DNA of 64,000 nucleotides from Aurelia coerulea (lineage: Eukaryota > Cnidaria > Scyphozoa > Semaeostomeae > Ulmaridae), in assembly GCA_039566865.1 (NCBI GenBank), contig CM076943.1, positions 32,558,663 through 32,622,662 of the forward strand. The letters run 5' to 3'. Positions 10,340 to 22,265 of the stretch are shown here, piece by piece; positions within the stretch are counted from its first letter, which is position 1; each line of letters starts with the position of its first letter. The position numbers were made by a program, and so were the translations under genes. The notes beneath the pieces are model-generated. The model saw only the letters and a program-made list of their open reading frames with translations. It was not told where the DNA came from and did no database searches.

Positions 10340-11935
10340 ACCAATTGAGTTCAATTGACTTCTTCGATTTTCGTCCGATATTTTTGAATATGATTCCGAA
10401 ATATAAGATTGAATTCGACATTGAAATACAGCCAATATCAACCATCTAAGCCAATAGTCACTAACACATAATGTTGCAGAAATGCCAAAATTTCTCGCAA
10501 AATCTTTTGTAGCATACCAACGCATGGCTCCTCCTAAAATTTTTAAATCCAATTTCTGATGTATGTGTAGAACCTTTGACGATAATATTTAACGATTGCA
10601 TAGAAAACTCGTTCTTTCCTGATGAACCAAAGTGCGCGGATGTCACATCTCTTTCCAAGAATGGACCAACCAACTCTAGGACCAACTTTAGGTCAATTAG
10701 CGTTCTGCCTATGGTCTCAAAGCTGGTTGAAAGAATAATGGATAAACAGATAGTCGCTTATATTATACCCTTTCTATCGTCATTTCTCTGTGGTTTTCGA
10801 AAAGGTTGCAGTACCCGGCCTGCTCTAGTTAGGCTCTTAGAAAAATTCAAAAATTAGCCTTGATGTGGGTGGTAAAGCAGGGGCTGTATTGATGGATCTG
10901 TCCAGGGCATTTGATTGCATCAGACATGATCTTTTGATTGCAAAATTGCATGCCTACGGTTTCTCTCGCGAAGCATATCACTAACGAACGATTACCTCAC
11001 AAACAGACCATAAAAGAGTCAAAGTAAATGATTCATTCAGTTCTTGGAAACGCGACACGCGGTGTTCATCAGGGGTTAGTCTTAGGGCTTCTGTAATTCA
11101 ACATCTACGTTAATGATCTCTTACTCTTTATTCGAAACTCGGATATATGTAACTATGCAGATGATACCACAATCTATGCCTGCAATAAGAGCATGGAAAA
11201 TATAGCTCATAGGCTTGAAAATAATTGTAGTGTTGCTTTAGAATGGTTTGCCGATATTTTTATCAAATCAAATGCGCCTGAAATGTCATCTTTTGATTCT
11301 TGGGCAGAGGTGGATGATCATGTTTCTATTAGGATAGGAAATGCTGATGTTGTAAATAGCTCTGAAGAGAAGCTACTCGGAGTTCAAATCGACAGCAAAC
11401 TTTCCTTCGATAATCATGTTTCCAAACTGTGCCAAGAGGCTAGCGACAAACTTTATGCACAAACTATCAGAACAAACTAAGAACAGTCATGAGGGCATCT
11501 ATTACCAGTCAGTTTTAAATACTTTCCTTTGATCTGGATGTTTCACAGTAGGCAGCTTGACAAGAAAGTTAACGAAATACAGGAAAGGATTTTGAGAATT
11601 ACTTATAAGGATGCCGAGTCTACTTATGGTGAGCTTGAGATGTGGAAAACTAGAAATGACCTGAACCCCTTATTCACGCTGGAAATTTTCTTTTTAAAAC
11701 GAAAGTCATTACAATTCGCGTAACAATAACGAAGTCATTCAACCGAGGGCGAAATCAGTCGGCAATGGCGCAGAAAGCAGCAGATTTAAAGATCCACAAC
11801 TGTGGCAAATGTTACCACAAACAATAGGGAATTCAGGATCCCTTTATCAGTTTAAAGCAAATATGAACAATTGGAACGGACAAAATTGTCCATGCAAGCT
11901 GTGTCGCATTTTTATTTTGAACTTGGGCAGAATAA
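10340..11935 (+). pseudogene. decayed LINE reverse transcriptase, C-x-C-x2-C family
   Basis: Frames at 10576-10857, 10850-10980, 11193-11480 and 11529-11723 together cover an RT read in order: VEPLTIIFNDCIENSFFPDE, FRSISVLPMVSKL, LMDLSRAFDC, NYADDTTIY, then the C-terminal CPCKLC knuckle near 11890. Several frameshifts and stops separate them, so no protein can be made. The same family occurs at 37095-38348 and, inverted, at 25170-25915. The 5' side (10340-10575) is too decayed to delimit well. It lies antisense in the intron of the TBC-domain gene. Confidence 0.85.
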
Positions 11936-11939
11936 TGAA

Positions 11940-12956
11940 TATTTTTAGAAACTAGTTTTATATTTATACTCTTCATGGAATGGAAATATTTTATCTTTCT
12001 TATGTGATAAATGCTTTAGAAACTATTGTTATATCTATCGGGTGTCTCAAAAAAGTACCCCCTTTTGACTCAATAAGGCAACAAAACGATAATATTTCGG
12101 GACTTTTGAATTCATGTCTACATTTGTTGGTCTTCAACTTAAATGCACATACCTTTCATTTGGAAATCGGCTACCAAACAGCGGAGATATGAGTTCACAA
12201 GGTGAAAATTTGGAGTGCACCTGAAACCAGAGGTTTTGAGAAATGGCCTAGCCATAATTTGACAACAAACAGGCATTTTGCAAACGAATTTTTGGCTTTG
12301 ACCTGTACTTTTTATTTTTGAAAAGATTTATACATTGAATTACTTCAATTGTTCTTGAAGTAATTTCTCTTTTGAGGAAACGGTCCTTGCATTGCATTCG
12401 ATCCCAAGTGTGTTGTATTAAAGAAGAGGAAAAGGAGCACATGCACGCTTATTTTGGAGATGTGGCACGACTGTATCACTCTTACCACATTTTTACTATA
12501 TTTGTTTAATCAGCGCCATGTCCATGCATCTTTTATTCTTTTCAAAAGCAAAACACGGAAACTTAAAGTCTACCGGTACTTTGGAAAATGTCCACGATAC
12601 AAATCATAACTAGGCCCTTTTTTAAAACCTCTGGCTTTAGCTGCACTGTAAATTTTGACTTTGCGAACTTGTATCTCCGGTGTTTGGTGGACGATTTCTA
12701 AATGCAAGGTACGTGCATCTAAGTTGAACATTGATGAATTTAGCTGTGAAGTCGGGGAGCAATGCTATCTTATTGCTTGGTTCCTATTTCCAGTCAAAAG
12801 GGGGTACTTTTTTCTGAGACACCAGGTATACTCTTGATGAATTGTAAATATTTCATCTTTCTTATGTAATGAATGTTTTTAGAAACTAATTCTATATTTA
12901 TACTCTTGATGAATTGTAAATATCTAATCTTTCTTATGTGACATATTGGTAAAAAT
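11940..12956. repeat. ~75-bp tandem repeat in LINE 3' UTR, split by a MITE
   Basis: Units containing TTAGAAACTA, TATACTCTT and ATCTTTCTTATGTGA recur at about 11947, 12016, 12830 and 12880. The MITE at 12038-12826 interrupts the array. I infer that it is the 3' UTR of the preceding LINE. Confidence 0.6.
12038..12826. mobile_element. TA-flanked MITE, TCGGGTGTCTC family
   Basis: 789 bp between TA dinucleotides (12036-12037 and 12827-12828). Termini are TCGGGTGTCTCAAAAAAG on the left and the complement of CCTGGTGTCTCAGAAAAAAG on the right, followed in both by GTACCCCCTTTTGACT. A TA duplication fits a Tc1/mariner-type non-autonomous element. No transposase. Confidence 0.85.
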
Positions 12957-13858
12957 GTATACGTAAAGATAGATACTAGACGATACAACTTTTCTTAGCA
13001 CACTAGGCCTTTCAAACTTGTGCTATCATCTGAGTGTCATGTATCTCTTATGTGACATATGTATTATACATTTCAACGTTGGAATTAATTAGTAATTTTA
13101 GCTATCATTTTTTGTAATTCAACGATAAGGAAATTGATAAATAATAATAATTACCACAATTGTTCTCGATGAATATTTTGCAGTAAAATTTCATTTGCTA
13201 ATAGGGGTTACAAAATGCAAAACATCCGCAAAAATCGTGCCAGATGAATACGTCAATTTAATTAGTGTGTCGCTTAAAGTTGTTGTAAAATTTTAAATGA
13301 ATTACATTTTCTGTGAAAAGAAATGACAGTTTTTTCATGATAAATTTGCATGCATTCCTACACATTGGGAAAGTCTTTTCCACGCTAATCTCGCAATCTG
13401 CAGGTTACTTAAAGGAGAATATTGGTCTTACAAAAATCTCCTCGCGAGAAAAACACGTGCAAGATAGCTGGTAGCAATAATAAAGCAAGCGAATTTTAAG
13501 TTTCTACCTATCAGTCGCGTAAACATGATTACAAGGACGCATTCATTGAAGCGTGACCATACAAACCGTTCATAAAAACAGTTTGTTACCGCAGAAGCAT
13601 TGCAAAACAAACTACTGTTGCTAGCGGCAACCCTGTTGATATTGGCAACATATTTAATGCAAGGCAAATTTTGCAAACTGTTGCTTTAAACTAATCTAGA
13701 TGTATGGAAAAAGTACTTTGCAAAAATAACATACACGACAGTTGAAATCCGTTGTAGCTCTTGCTGTATAACAGGAGAACTTCATCATTTCATTTGGTGA
13801 GGAGCAACAAATTGAAAAATAAGCATAATGAATTAAGAAGTCGAAAAGGTGTACGATA
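12957..13858. other. no gene seen (intron of TBC-domain gene)
   Basis: AT-rich, without recognised domain or repeat. The minus frame 13428-13676 has no splice sites or motif that I trust. Confidence 0.4.
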
Positions 13859-13860
13859 TA

Positions 13861-14391
13861 CCGGGTGTGCCAAACAAGTTTCAGCATTTGAAAGGTCATA
13901 AACATTTCGAAATTAATTAGTGCTGAATTTCATTTTAATTGATGCATCAAACATCAAATTGAATTTAGAAATATTGATTATCCTATGAATGGCTTTCGAT
14001 TCGCGCTATGTTGTAGGTTTATTTGCTACCTAGTTTTGAAGCGTACTATGAAATTGCATTGAATTTTAAGCAGATCTATCTTTTTCCCAAGTCGAATTCT
14101 TTAACATGATTGCTTATGCAAGTACTTCATTTACGCATAGAAAGCGATTATCAACTTGTAAAATCAAGAATTCCTGGACCCAGCTTACAGTGAATTCTAA
14201 AACCTATGGCTCAAATACAAATTTTCAGGCTATCGTCTCAACTTAGTTCGAATAATTTAGCATAATTATCGATATTGTTGCTGAAAATAATTGGTTTTGT
14301 AATGTGACTGAACAAGAAGATATCTTGATGATTAAAAACAAAAACAGTTTTGAAGATTTTCAAAGGTTAAAACTTTTCCTGACCCACCCAT
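13861..14391. mobile_element. probable diverged TA-MITE, CCGGGTGTGCC family
   Basis: After TA at 13859-13860 the sequence starts CCGGGTGTGCCAAACAAG, and TTTGAAAGG follows. Near 14360-14391 the complement reads GGGTGGGTCAGGAAAAG and then CCTTTGAAA, a plausible worn right end. The right boundary and TSD are uncertain. Confidence 0.4.
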
Positions 14392-14783
14392 GATTTAAAA
14401 CATCATAGCTCAAAGGTTGTAGCAATAAATGACTTGAACAAATTCTCAAAGATGAGGAGGTCTAAACGTAAATTTACGTATTCATCATTTGACATCAGAA
14501 ATTGGCAAAGGCTTGAAGGAGTAAAGAACGCCATCATATCTAACTTTATAGAAAAAAAAACTGTATTTTCTACAAAGATATTTACAGAGCATACGAGTCA
14601 AATCTTTCAATTGGACACAGGGAAACCCCAAATCTTCCAATTTCACGCTTATAAGCCAATGATATCGCCGTATTCCGATCACATGACTGAAAGTAAGGCT
14701 TTCGAGATAAGTTTTCGAGTACCTTCACGAAAACAAAAATTAAGTTAAGTTAAGTTAAGTGATAAAATTGTTTTGCAACTTAC

Positions 14784-14838
14784 CAGGTAACACTTCCAAA
14801 GAATCAAAGCCAAGTATTCGATCCCATACCTGAAGTGT
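14784..14838 (-). CDS. TBC (Rab-GAP) domain exon, WDRILGFDSLEVL
   Basis: Minus-strand 55-nt segment between acceptor AATTTTTAG and donor CTG|GTAAGT. It reads TLQVWDRILGFDSLEVLP plus one base (phase 1), which pairs with the 9673-9743 exon. WDRILG-x-[DN]-SLE-[IV]-L is characteristic of the TBC domain of TBC1D19-like proteins. The intron between the two is about 5.04 kb and filled by LINE and MITE insertions. Upstream exons (Arg-finger part) were not found at higher coordinates in the window. They may be masked by insertions, too short to spot, or lie past the window if the gene is broken. Confidence 0.7.
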
Positions 14839-15650
14839 CTAAAAATTAGAAAGTACCTCTTGTCAACTATTGGATTATTCGAACAAGCTAAAGCTTAGAC
14901 CTATGACCGGATTCATTTTTTCGCTGCAAAGTGTACTCACTTACATTACAGTGCACTCACAAATCACGCAAAACTATCACTCATAAAATTACAGCTCAAA
15001 ACCCTGAAAAACGGCTGCAACTTTTGCGATGGCAATAACTTCAATAACTCTCATCTCGTTGATAGGATTAGATAACAACTGCAAAAAAGCTCGAGGTCAT
15101 TCCTCAGTATTTTGACAAGGCTTGAGAGCCGTGTTAAGAATAATATTTTACATTCGCGTGCATTTTGCTTTGACGTTGAAACATGAAGGAAGGATGTACT
15201 ATCAAAGATAAATCTAATTAAGAATATAAATATTTTTAGTAAATTTTTTATCTCAAGATCTAAAAACATTATTATTACTTTTGCCCCAACTGGCACCTGG
15301 AAGACTTTTATTTCACATTCTTAGCAATGCTTTCTGAAATACAAAGTTGACAGTAATGGTTTGTTGACAGTTTATGTATGAGTGGCAATTGAGCGGTGGT
15401 GGGTTGCTTTTGTTGTTGTTGTTGTTGTTGTTGTTGTTGCAATTGCATAGCAAAGAAAGAGTGCTGTTGTCCATCGTTAATTAGTTCTGCAAGTTTCTCT
15501 TTGGAGAGGTCCTTGTGGAAACTGCTCTGAATGTTCTGTTTTAGAGCAGTTTTTGGATCACTAAAAATATCTCAGAAAGATAGTCTTATTCATTTCAAAG
15601 TAGAAACAATTTTCAATCATGATATTATTAGAAAAATATTAAAAAGAACA
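14839..15650. other. no gene seen; small AGTTA and TTG repeats
   Basis: A short run of AAGTT units precedes the exon at about 14742-14760, and a (TTG)n microsatellite of about ten units lies at 15411-15439. No coding segment is recognised in the rest. Confidence 0.45.
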
Positions 15651-15658
15651 ACACTTGG

Positions 15659-16156
15659 TAGCCTGTGTTCCAGACCACTTGGAAAGGAAAGTGGTCTGTG
15701 TAACCAAGCACTAATCCGTGTTCAGACGATGAATTGGATTGCGAAATAATTAAGGGCATTCTTTCACGGATCTGATTGGCTACAATGAAGTCAGTGATCA
15801 ACACAACGGATGTCTGTGTGAACATGTGTGTTTGAAACAAACCAGGGCTGATCGTTATCACTTTGCACGGGCGTAAAAACTCAGTAGGATTAGCAGGCAT
15901 TCAAATCTCCTATTCTTTCATCGTAAAAAGTCAATAGGATTAGCAGACATTGAAATGTTCTATTGTTTGTATTGTAATGTGAGTTCTTCACATGAGACAG
16001 GCTTTTCCTTTTGATAACAAAACAAATAGTGATTATGCGAATTATTAGTTGCATATATCAATTTTTCTTCAGATTCCGAAGAAAATTTGTGAACACGGAT
16101 TAGTGCTTGGTTACACAGACCACTTTCCTTCTCAAGAGGTCTGGAACACAGGCTAA
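15659..16156. mobile_element. MITE with ~70-bp TIRs and 8-10 bp TSD
   Basis: Inverted repeats at about 15660-15727 and 16087-16156 begin AGCCTGTGTTCCAGACC and run through GGAAAGTGGTCTGTGTAACC to ACTAATCCGTGTTCA. The flanks repeat ACACTTGG at 15651-15658 and 16157-16164, extendable to ACACTTGGTA. No coding capacity. Superfamily not decided (8-10 bp TSD fits hAT or MULE). Confidence 0.8.
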
Positions 16157-16166
16157 ACACTTGGTA

Positions 16167-17839
16167 GTTACTCAAATTTGGAATGCGAAATCAAACTGCA
16201 AATGCATGTATCTTTCAAGTGAAAGGCTTTCATGGGAAGGTCGTTCGTAACATGGATTAGCACTAACTTTTTCTCTTAAACTGTAATTTTAACAAAATGA
16301 TGAATGCAAACTTCAGTTTAGTTACAATTTTATCACCAAATTATTGCAATGACCTGCTAGGCCAACAAACACAGCCCCTGGCCAATGATCCGTTGGAGTA
16401 AGCTACGAAAACAATGACTAAATGCACTTAAGGATGGAATTTTGTGAGTCATATGATCAATGAGTACATTGCAAACAAATAAACATGTTAGAAGTTACTA
16501 ATAAATATTCTAATAAAAAAATGCACATGTTGCTGGTCCACTGACAAGCACAAAATCTTGGCTAGTCAATGTTTTTGTAATCGAAAGTAGACAAATTTTC
16601 ATTTAGCAAGCAACTGGTTCTAATTAAGCGAAATAAACACATGTTAATAAGATTTTCATAAAGAAACACACATGCCTACAAAATTTGACATCAGAATTTC
16701 TGTTGATATTTATGCAAAATTATGATAAAATTTCACACAAACATGCAATGCCGAGGAAATTTGAAATTAATGCTACTTGTTTTATAGCGATAAAAGTAAC
16801 TTGGAAGCATGATCTTATGAAAAAGTTCTAAAAAGTACCAGTTATGATTATAATATCCATGTCAAATTTTCCATTTAAAATTTTGATATTGAATTTAGCA
16901 AATTTTTAAGAGGACATTTCACAAAAGAAACATGCAATGCCTAGGACTAGCGAAGTCAAGACTGCCTGCTATTCTAGTTGCTTTGAAACAGGATGCAATG
17001 GGGTCTAATAAAACTAAGAATTGTAACAATGACAATTATGTCAATATAATAATTGAAAATTGTCTGATGGGATGAATAAAAGAGAATAGGCCGTGACACA
17101 TGCCGTGCCATATTTGGGTAAATGATCTACGTGAATAGGAGATACTGATATCTGATAGGCTAGAATTGGAATGCAAGTGGCTTGAGCCACTTTTATAAGC
17201 TTTTTAATGTTTTCATACAATTTTGATGAGAGCTTATAAAGAAATGATTGGTGCCAGAGAAAATTAACTTTAAGGCTCGTGGGTAACCAGCATGCATTGC
17301 AACAGCTCTGTTCGTAAATGCGCGCTTAATTTCATGATGCATGAAACAATTTTGCGATGTCGCTCAAGTCAGCAGCACGGTGTGGACGGAGAAGACCGCC
17401 TGATACAGAGTGACTGAAAGCGATATACGGGCATACAATATGGACTTGAACTGAATGAAATCCATGAAATCCACCAAAAAAACAAAACAAACAATTGCAA
17501 TCCATGCTGTATATGATGCATGTTGTGTAAGACCCTTCAAGACTGCCTGCCTCTTCTTCTCTTGTGACAAAAATTTCACTCTGTTTTGACTAAAACAATC
17601 TCACAAATTATTGGTTACAATAATGATGATTACGCCAACGCTATTCCAATCTTCTGGCGGCATGATTTCTGTAAGCAGCTTGTTTACAAAAACAATAAAT
17701 TTTCAATTAAAAAAGACTGCAATCATAGCAACGAATCGGAAACAGTTCAGCTGTATTTTTTGATTAAAATAGTCAAGTGTGCCAAAGTAAAATCTTTATG
17801 CTAGCCAGGAAATAAAGAATATTAAAGGGAATGTAAGAA
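16167..17839. other. no gene seen
   Basis: AT-rich. A minus frame at 17364-17579 is open but hydrophobic and without recognised motif or splice pair. A small palindrome AAGTGGCT/AGCCACTT lies near 17179. Confidence 0.35.
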
Positions 17840-19004
17840 TAAAAGGCCCCTTTTACACTATACCAGATAGCTATCGCCGTCAAACCGCGATTATTGTATC
17901 AAATTGGGGTGCTGCTTACGGTAGGCCAAAATTTCAACCGGTCAGAAGGAGCTCATTAATTATTCATGAGTAACGAGTGCAAACCGAAAAACGAAATCTG
18001 AGAAAGATACGATGCGTTCTCGGAAAGTTACGGAATTGCGTCACTGCTATTGTCAGAATGATGATGTCATACTGCATTTATGTGATTTACAAGACACTTA
18101 GCCACAGCCTGGCTCAAGGTGTTGAAGCATAGTTTCCTAATTTTGTAATGAAAATTTCTTGTATAAGGGTTTCCTAATTTTCATAAAATTTAATTTCAAA
18201 ATGTATAAAAATCATTGATAACTGCTTTTTGAAACAAAAAAAAACTGGATGAAATCGTAAATAAGAATTACACTTTTTGCATTGTTCTGGTAGCAAATAC
18301 ACTTTTTGTTTGAATTTTCCTGCTGGTCCTAAATTAACAAATTAGAAAGTTTCCGACACGCTCGTACGTAGCACAAGAGAACCAGGATTTGATTTTACTG
18401 ATTTAAAAAGGGTGCAAATGAAGGGCGCCAAGAAGGAGAACATCCAAAAGAACATAGTGAGAATGAGGGTTGGAGGGTGGGTCATCTATGAAAACTTCAA
18501 TATATGTGTGCTCATTTGAAAAGTTTTCTCAAAAATATTTCAGGAAAGTTCTGTGAGCAAACAAATGCACAGTCAAAGATAAATCAACTTAAAACTTATC
18601 AACAACCAATAAATGTTGTTCAAGTCGAACCCAAGAAAATATCTTTAAAAATGGATCTCTATTGGTTCCTTCTCATGGCAAAACTTCGACCAATTTGGCA
18701 ATAAACCTAAAGAACATAATGTCATCATAGGAAAAGAGGGAACATCAGACAACGTGATCATGAAACCCATGCACGACTGTGTGTTGCTATGGTATCACTT
18801 ACGTGATAGTAAAAGAAGCAACACCAAATTACCCACAAACAATTGATACCTCTAAAGTATTGCGTAAAATCCAGATAATCAAATCAAGGATAAAAATATC
18901 TTTTAAATCAAGTGATGTAATCTTGCCAGATTTGGACCAGCGGGAACAAATATGAAATAGCCCGCACAGCTCACGATAACCATCAGTTGGAGAGCCATCT
19001 CCAG

Positions 19005-20335
19005 ATGGCATCAGCTGCGAGTACATCTTCTGGGCCTGCATCATGGTCGGATTTTTTCATCAACCAAAGCAGCACGCATTCAGGAGAAGTTGCGACAAAA
19101 ACAAGCGTTGAAGAACTTATCAGGGAATATTCTTTGAAAACAACGACTACTTTTGCTGTTTGGAGAACGGAGAAAAAGAGCTTTGGAAGTACAGGTAACA
19201 GCAACGTATGGTAGTCTTACCGTATTTTTCTCGACTCTTATGGTTACCAACTCATATATGTAGCTCAAAGAAAGATGAAAGATTCTTTGAAAATTGGACC
19301 AGATTGGGCTTGCATCGAAGCCGTCTTGAAAATCAATCAATTTTTTAACTATGGGATTTGCATTTAGGAAGTAAATTGATTCAGTGCAATAACATTTTAA
19401 AAATTCTTGGCGTGGATAGTGTACGAGGCCCGTTTCATGAGTGGGGACAGGTTTATCACTTGGAATCTCTTAAAAAAATCTAGGTTATTGTTGGAACTCG
19501 GACTACTCGATATTAAGAACATTATTTCAAGTCGAGTACAGCTTTCAACTCTATATAACAGAGGAACCAACCGTTGCGAACATGAGACGTTTATTAAATG
19601 TTTCATCAAATGTGGAAACTTTTTCATCATAGTACTTCTGAATTTTAGATATTGTTGCCGATGGAAAACAGAAAATTTTGTGGAATGGAAACACTCCATA
19701 CATCTCGTTAAACAGCAAGCTGTACAAATGTCAACATGGAGATATTCAACATAAGCACAGTAAAAAGGATGAAACAGGCGTAAGTAATAATCAAATTTCA
19801 TTCATAAAATCTTCTGTCACTGAAACAATGGGGTTTGCTACATGGTTACCTACTGTTCAAGGTTCAACGGCAAATGATGAAGGCAGTGCAAACATACGAA
19901 AGAGCTATGTATTCGCATTGAACTGTAAAACTTTTGAAGAGGCAGGGCTCTCATAAACCCTTCATACTTATTGTCTTGTAGATACCTGAACACGGTTTTA
20001 AACGAAAGTACGTTAAAGTACAAGCAACAAAAAAATTTGGATGCCAGGCTGAAATCAAGGTTGCAGAGTTTCCAGATTTCTCAGTAAGTACAAAAATTGA
20101 TATCAATTAATTTGCTCCATTCATAAACAACGATCCCTTTCCTAAAAAGCTTCTAAGCATTAGCAAACAGTGATTTCATATTGAATTTTTACAGATTGAG
20201 AAAAATACAGAACACTTCAGGAAGGCAGCGTCATCAAGGATCAGGAAAGATCTCCAGGAAGGCAAAAGAGAATTTACCAGAAAATTTCACGCCACTCTCG
20301 CAAAACTCGCGGACCACAACCATATCGTTGGCAAG
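19005..20335 (+). CDS. CaRF-like domain gene fragment, four exons, inside TIR element
   Basis: Exons 19005-19194, 19649-19779, 19982-20083 and 20195-20335 sit between good splice sites (donors GTAACA, GTAAGT, GTAAGT, GTAAGA; acceptors TTTTAG, TTGTAG, TTACAG). Lengths 190+131+102+141 nt give 188 codons with phases matching at each join; the first join splits an Asp codon. Residues include TTFAVWRTEKKSFGST, LNSKLYKCQHGD, KRKYVKVQATKKFGCQAEIK then FPDF, and DHNHIVGK. The Cys spacing and TKK-x-GC-x-A-x-I with FPDF match the calcium-responsive transcription factor (CaRF) domain, common in cnidarian genomes. The ATG at 19005 is the first in frame. No later exon or stop was found, so it is truncated or continues unseen. 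It may be the element's own gene or a captured host fragment. Confidence 0.6.
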
Positions 20336-20558
20336 GTAAGAAAACGTTTCCTAAAATCCTTTTTGGAAAGCGCAATATGATTTAAAATCATAAATGGTTG
20401 GGGCTGAATTACAGTGAATAGAAGGGAACTCTTGATTCATTCTGGTGTAAAGCTAGGAGCTGAGAACTTGGAGATATTTGTATCAAACTGTGGACTTCGA
20501 TAAACTCATACTGCCTTTATTGAACAAGAATAAAATCAATGTCTGTGTTGATGGCATA

Positions 20559-21100
20559 CCGGGTGAGCCTGAAAAAAGTTCCCACTTTTGAAAATTCGTA
20601 TCACCACAAAAGCCAAAAGATCAAAGTATTTTTGTGATTTTTCTCTTCTACTTACGAGCACTGCAAATATAGGTATATTCAACTTACAAAAGTTTAATTG
20701 TTGCAAAATAACTGGGAAAAGGCCTAAAACACTTGATCCAATCGTTAGAACTCTCCTCACACAGAAGAATACGCACAGGCGTTTCACCTCTCTCAAGAGT
20801 AATAAGACATAGATTCTCAAACAGATACTATAAAGATTTTCAATCCCATGGCATTAAATGTCATCACCCATGAGAAATTGCATTTTCTCTGCTTTTCTGA
20901 GCGAGGTGTCCTTAATGATTTGATCAAGTATTTTAGGCCCTTTTCAGTCATTTTGCAACCACCAAGTTTTTCTAAATTCTAATTTTCCAATTTTTCTAGT
21001 ACTTGTAACAAGGGGAGAAAAATCTCTAAAATGCTTCGATCTTTTGGCTGTCAAGCAATAATCGGCAACAATCAATAATCCATAAATCGGAGCGAAAGTC
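20559..21100. mobile_element. probable TA-MITE nested in the TIR element
   Basis: After TA at 20557-20558 the sequence begins CCGGGTGAGCCTGAAAAAAG, the motif that starts the perfect foldback at 51959. An internal inverted match (CCAAAAGATCAAAGTATT at about 20611, complement near 21032-21050) supports a foldback of about 0.5 kb. The right terminus is worn and its position approximate. Confidence 0.45.
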
Positions 21101-21417
21101 ACTTCGCTTTGTAGGTGAAATGAAAATCATTCTGGCATGGTTGTACGGTTGTGACATGATGTAAATGGTCCAACACAATTTGTTCCGTGGTCATCTTTCT
21201 AAACTTCGAGAACAATGAGAAACAATAACATTGAAAACAAAGGATTAAGAAACAATACTGGATTGCTTCCTTATGATGTAAGCTGAAGGCTGACTGGCAA
21301 GAAAATCAAGTTGCGATGGTAGCTATCCGGTATAATGTAAAGAGTGGCCTTATCCGATAGAGGTCAATCGCAGTGAGACATGACGATAGCTATTGGGTAT
21401 AATGTAAGCAGGGGGCC

Positions 21418-21640
21418 TAAAAGTGGCTCAAGCTATTTTTATCAAAATCTGGCATACATTATGTATTTCATGTTTCATGTTAACGTAGACCAGTTGCCGA
21501 ATATAGTTCATCATGTGTCAAGGCCAATTGTCTTTGCATGGGTATACTTATCAAAGGCTTATATATGCTTAGATTCCCTTTAAAGTCTAAGCGGAAGAAG
21601 CGTACCATGTAACTTCGAAAATTATCTATCTTCTATATAC
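21418..21640. other. short unassigned spacer
   Basis: No gene. The tail (about 21590) shares GGAAGAAGCGTACCA with 36837, hinting at another dispersed repeat. Confidence 0.4.
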
Positions 21641-22265
21641 TAACGGGTGCACGATCGGTTAAGATTGTTCTTTTGTCCTCGAATTTGTGTGTGTGCTCCA
21701 CTCGGATCGCCTGCTTCCCGTGCCCCCTCGCGGCCGCTCTTCCTCTCGAAAAATCACCCCGAAAATCTAAGTTAGCCGAATCTGTGTGAGAAGTTGGGGG
21801 CAGCCACTCGGGCTGGGGTAGGAGCGGGGAAACTTACTGGCAGCCGTCCTATTTTCCAGTTTGACGTAGGTTGAACGTCACGGAACAATCGAGGTGAGTC
21901 ACTAACGACTATTGATGGGGTCATCAAGGCTCGTCAACGGACAAAGTCGGTTTGTCAACAGCAAACAATGCAGGATTGTCAACAATCTAGGGGCTACGTA
22001 ACACCGACGTCACGCAGTCACCTTCACAGGGGCTCAGGTCCTCCTCCACAACAGTTGGGGCTCACCTCCACAAAAACAATGGGAAGACTGACTGGGGGCA
22101 GTCACGTGTTGGCACCCCATGTCACGTGATTCACTTGGCAAGTTGCCAAAATCGGTCATGTGACTCGACACTACCCCCAGTTCCTATCATGTGACTTGGC
22201 AAGTTCCCACGTTCCCAGTGAGCTCAATATGGAAGTCAACAACGAGTATAGTTAGGCCTATCCCC
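21640..22265 (+). repeat. E-box/NFI-dyad repeat family, copy 1
   Basis: Dispersed repeat with copies at 24652-25017 and 31735-32700, and a short piece at 27605-27800. Direct signs: CACGTG at 22103 and 22123, a perfect TTGGC-N5-GCCAA dyad at 22135-22149, and GTCAAC motifs around 21930-21990. The stretch 21917-22265 matches 24652-25017 with roughly one difference per ten bases. No reading frame. It could be a non-autonomous transposon or satellite relative. Binding of NFI or bHLH factors is only inferred from motif identity. Confidence 0.75.

Larger units (their letters stand above)
17845..21417 (+). mobile_element. 3.57-kb TIR element carrying spliced exons
   Basis: Termini are inverted: GGCCCCTTTTACACTATACC then GATAGCTATCG on the left, and on the right the complement of GGCCCCCTGCTTACATTATA then AATAGCTATCG. 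The direct repeat TAAAA flanks it (17840-17844 and 21418-21422). An inner copy of the right TIR (GGTAGCTATCCGGTATAATG, about 21317) precedes the terminal one. The interior holds four in-phase exons of a CaRF-like gene and a younger TA-MITE. A 5-bp TSD with such TIRs does not settle the superfamily. A nested insertion at 59368 has a similar T/A-only TSD (TAAA). Confidence 0.75.

Noticed and set aside
20336..20560. A fifth CaRF exon after the acceptor-like ATTACAG at 20418
   Set aside because: The continuing open frame is in the wrong phase; the correct phase begins with TGA.
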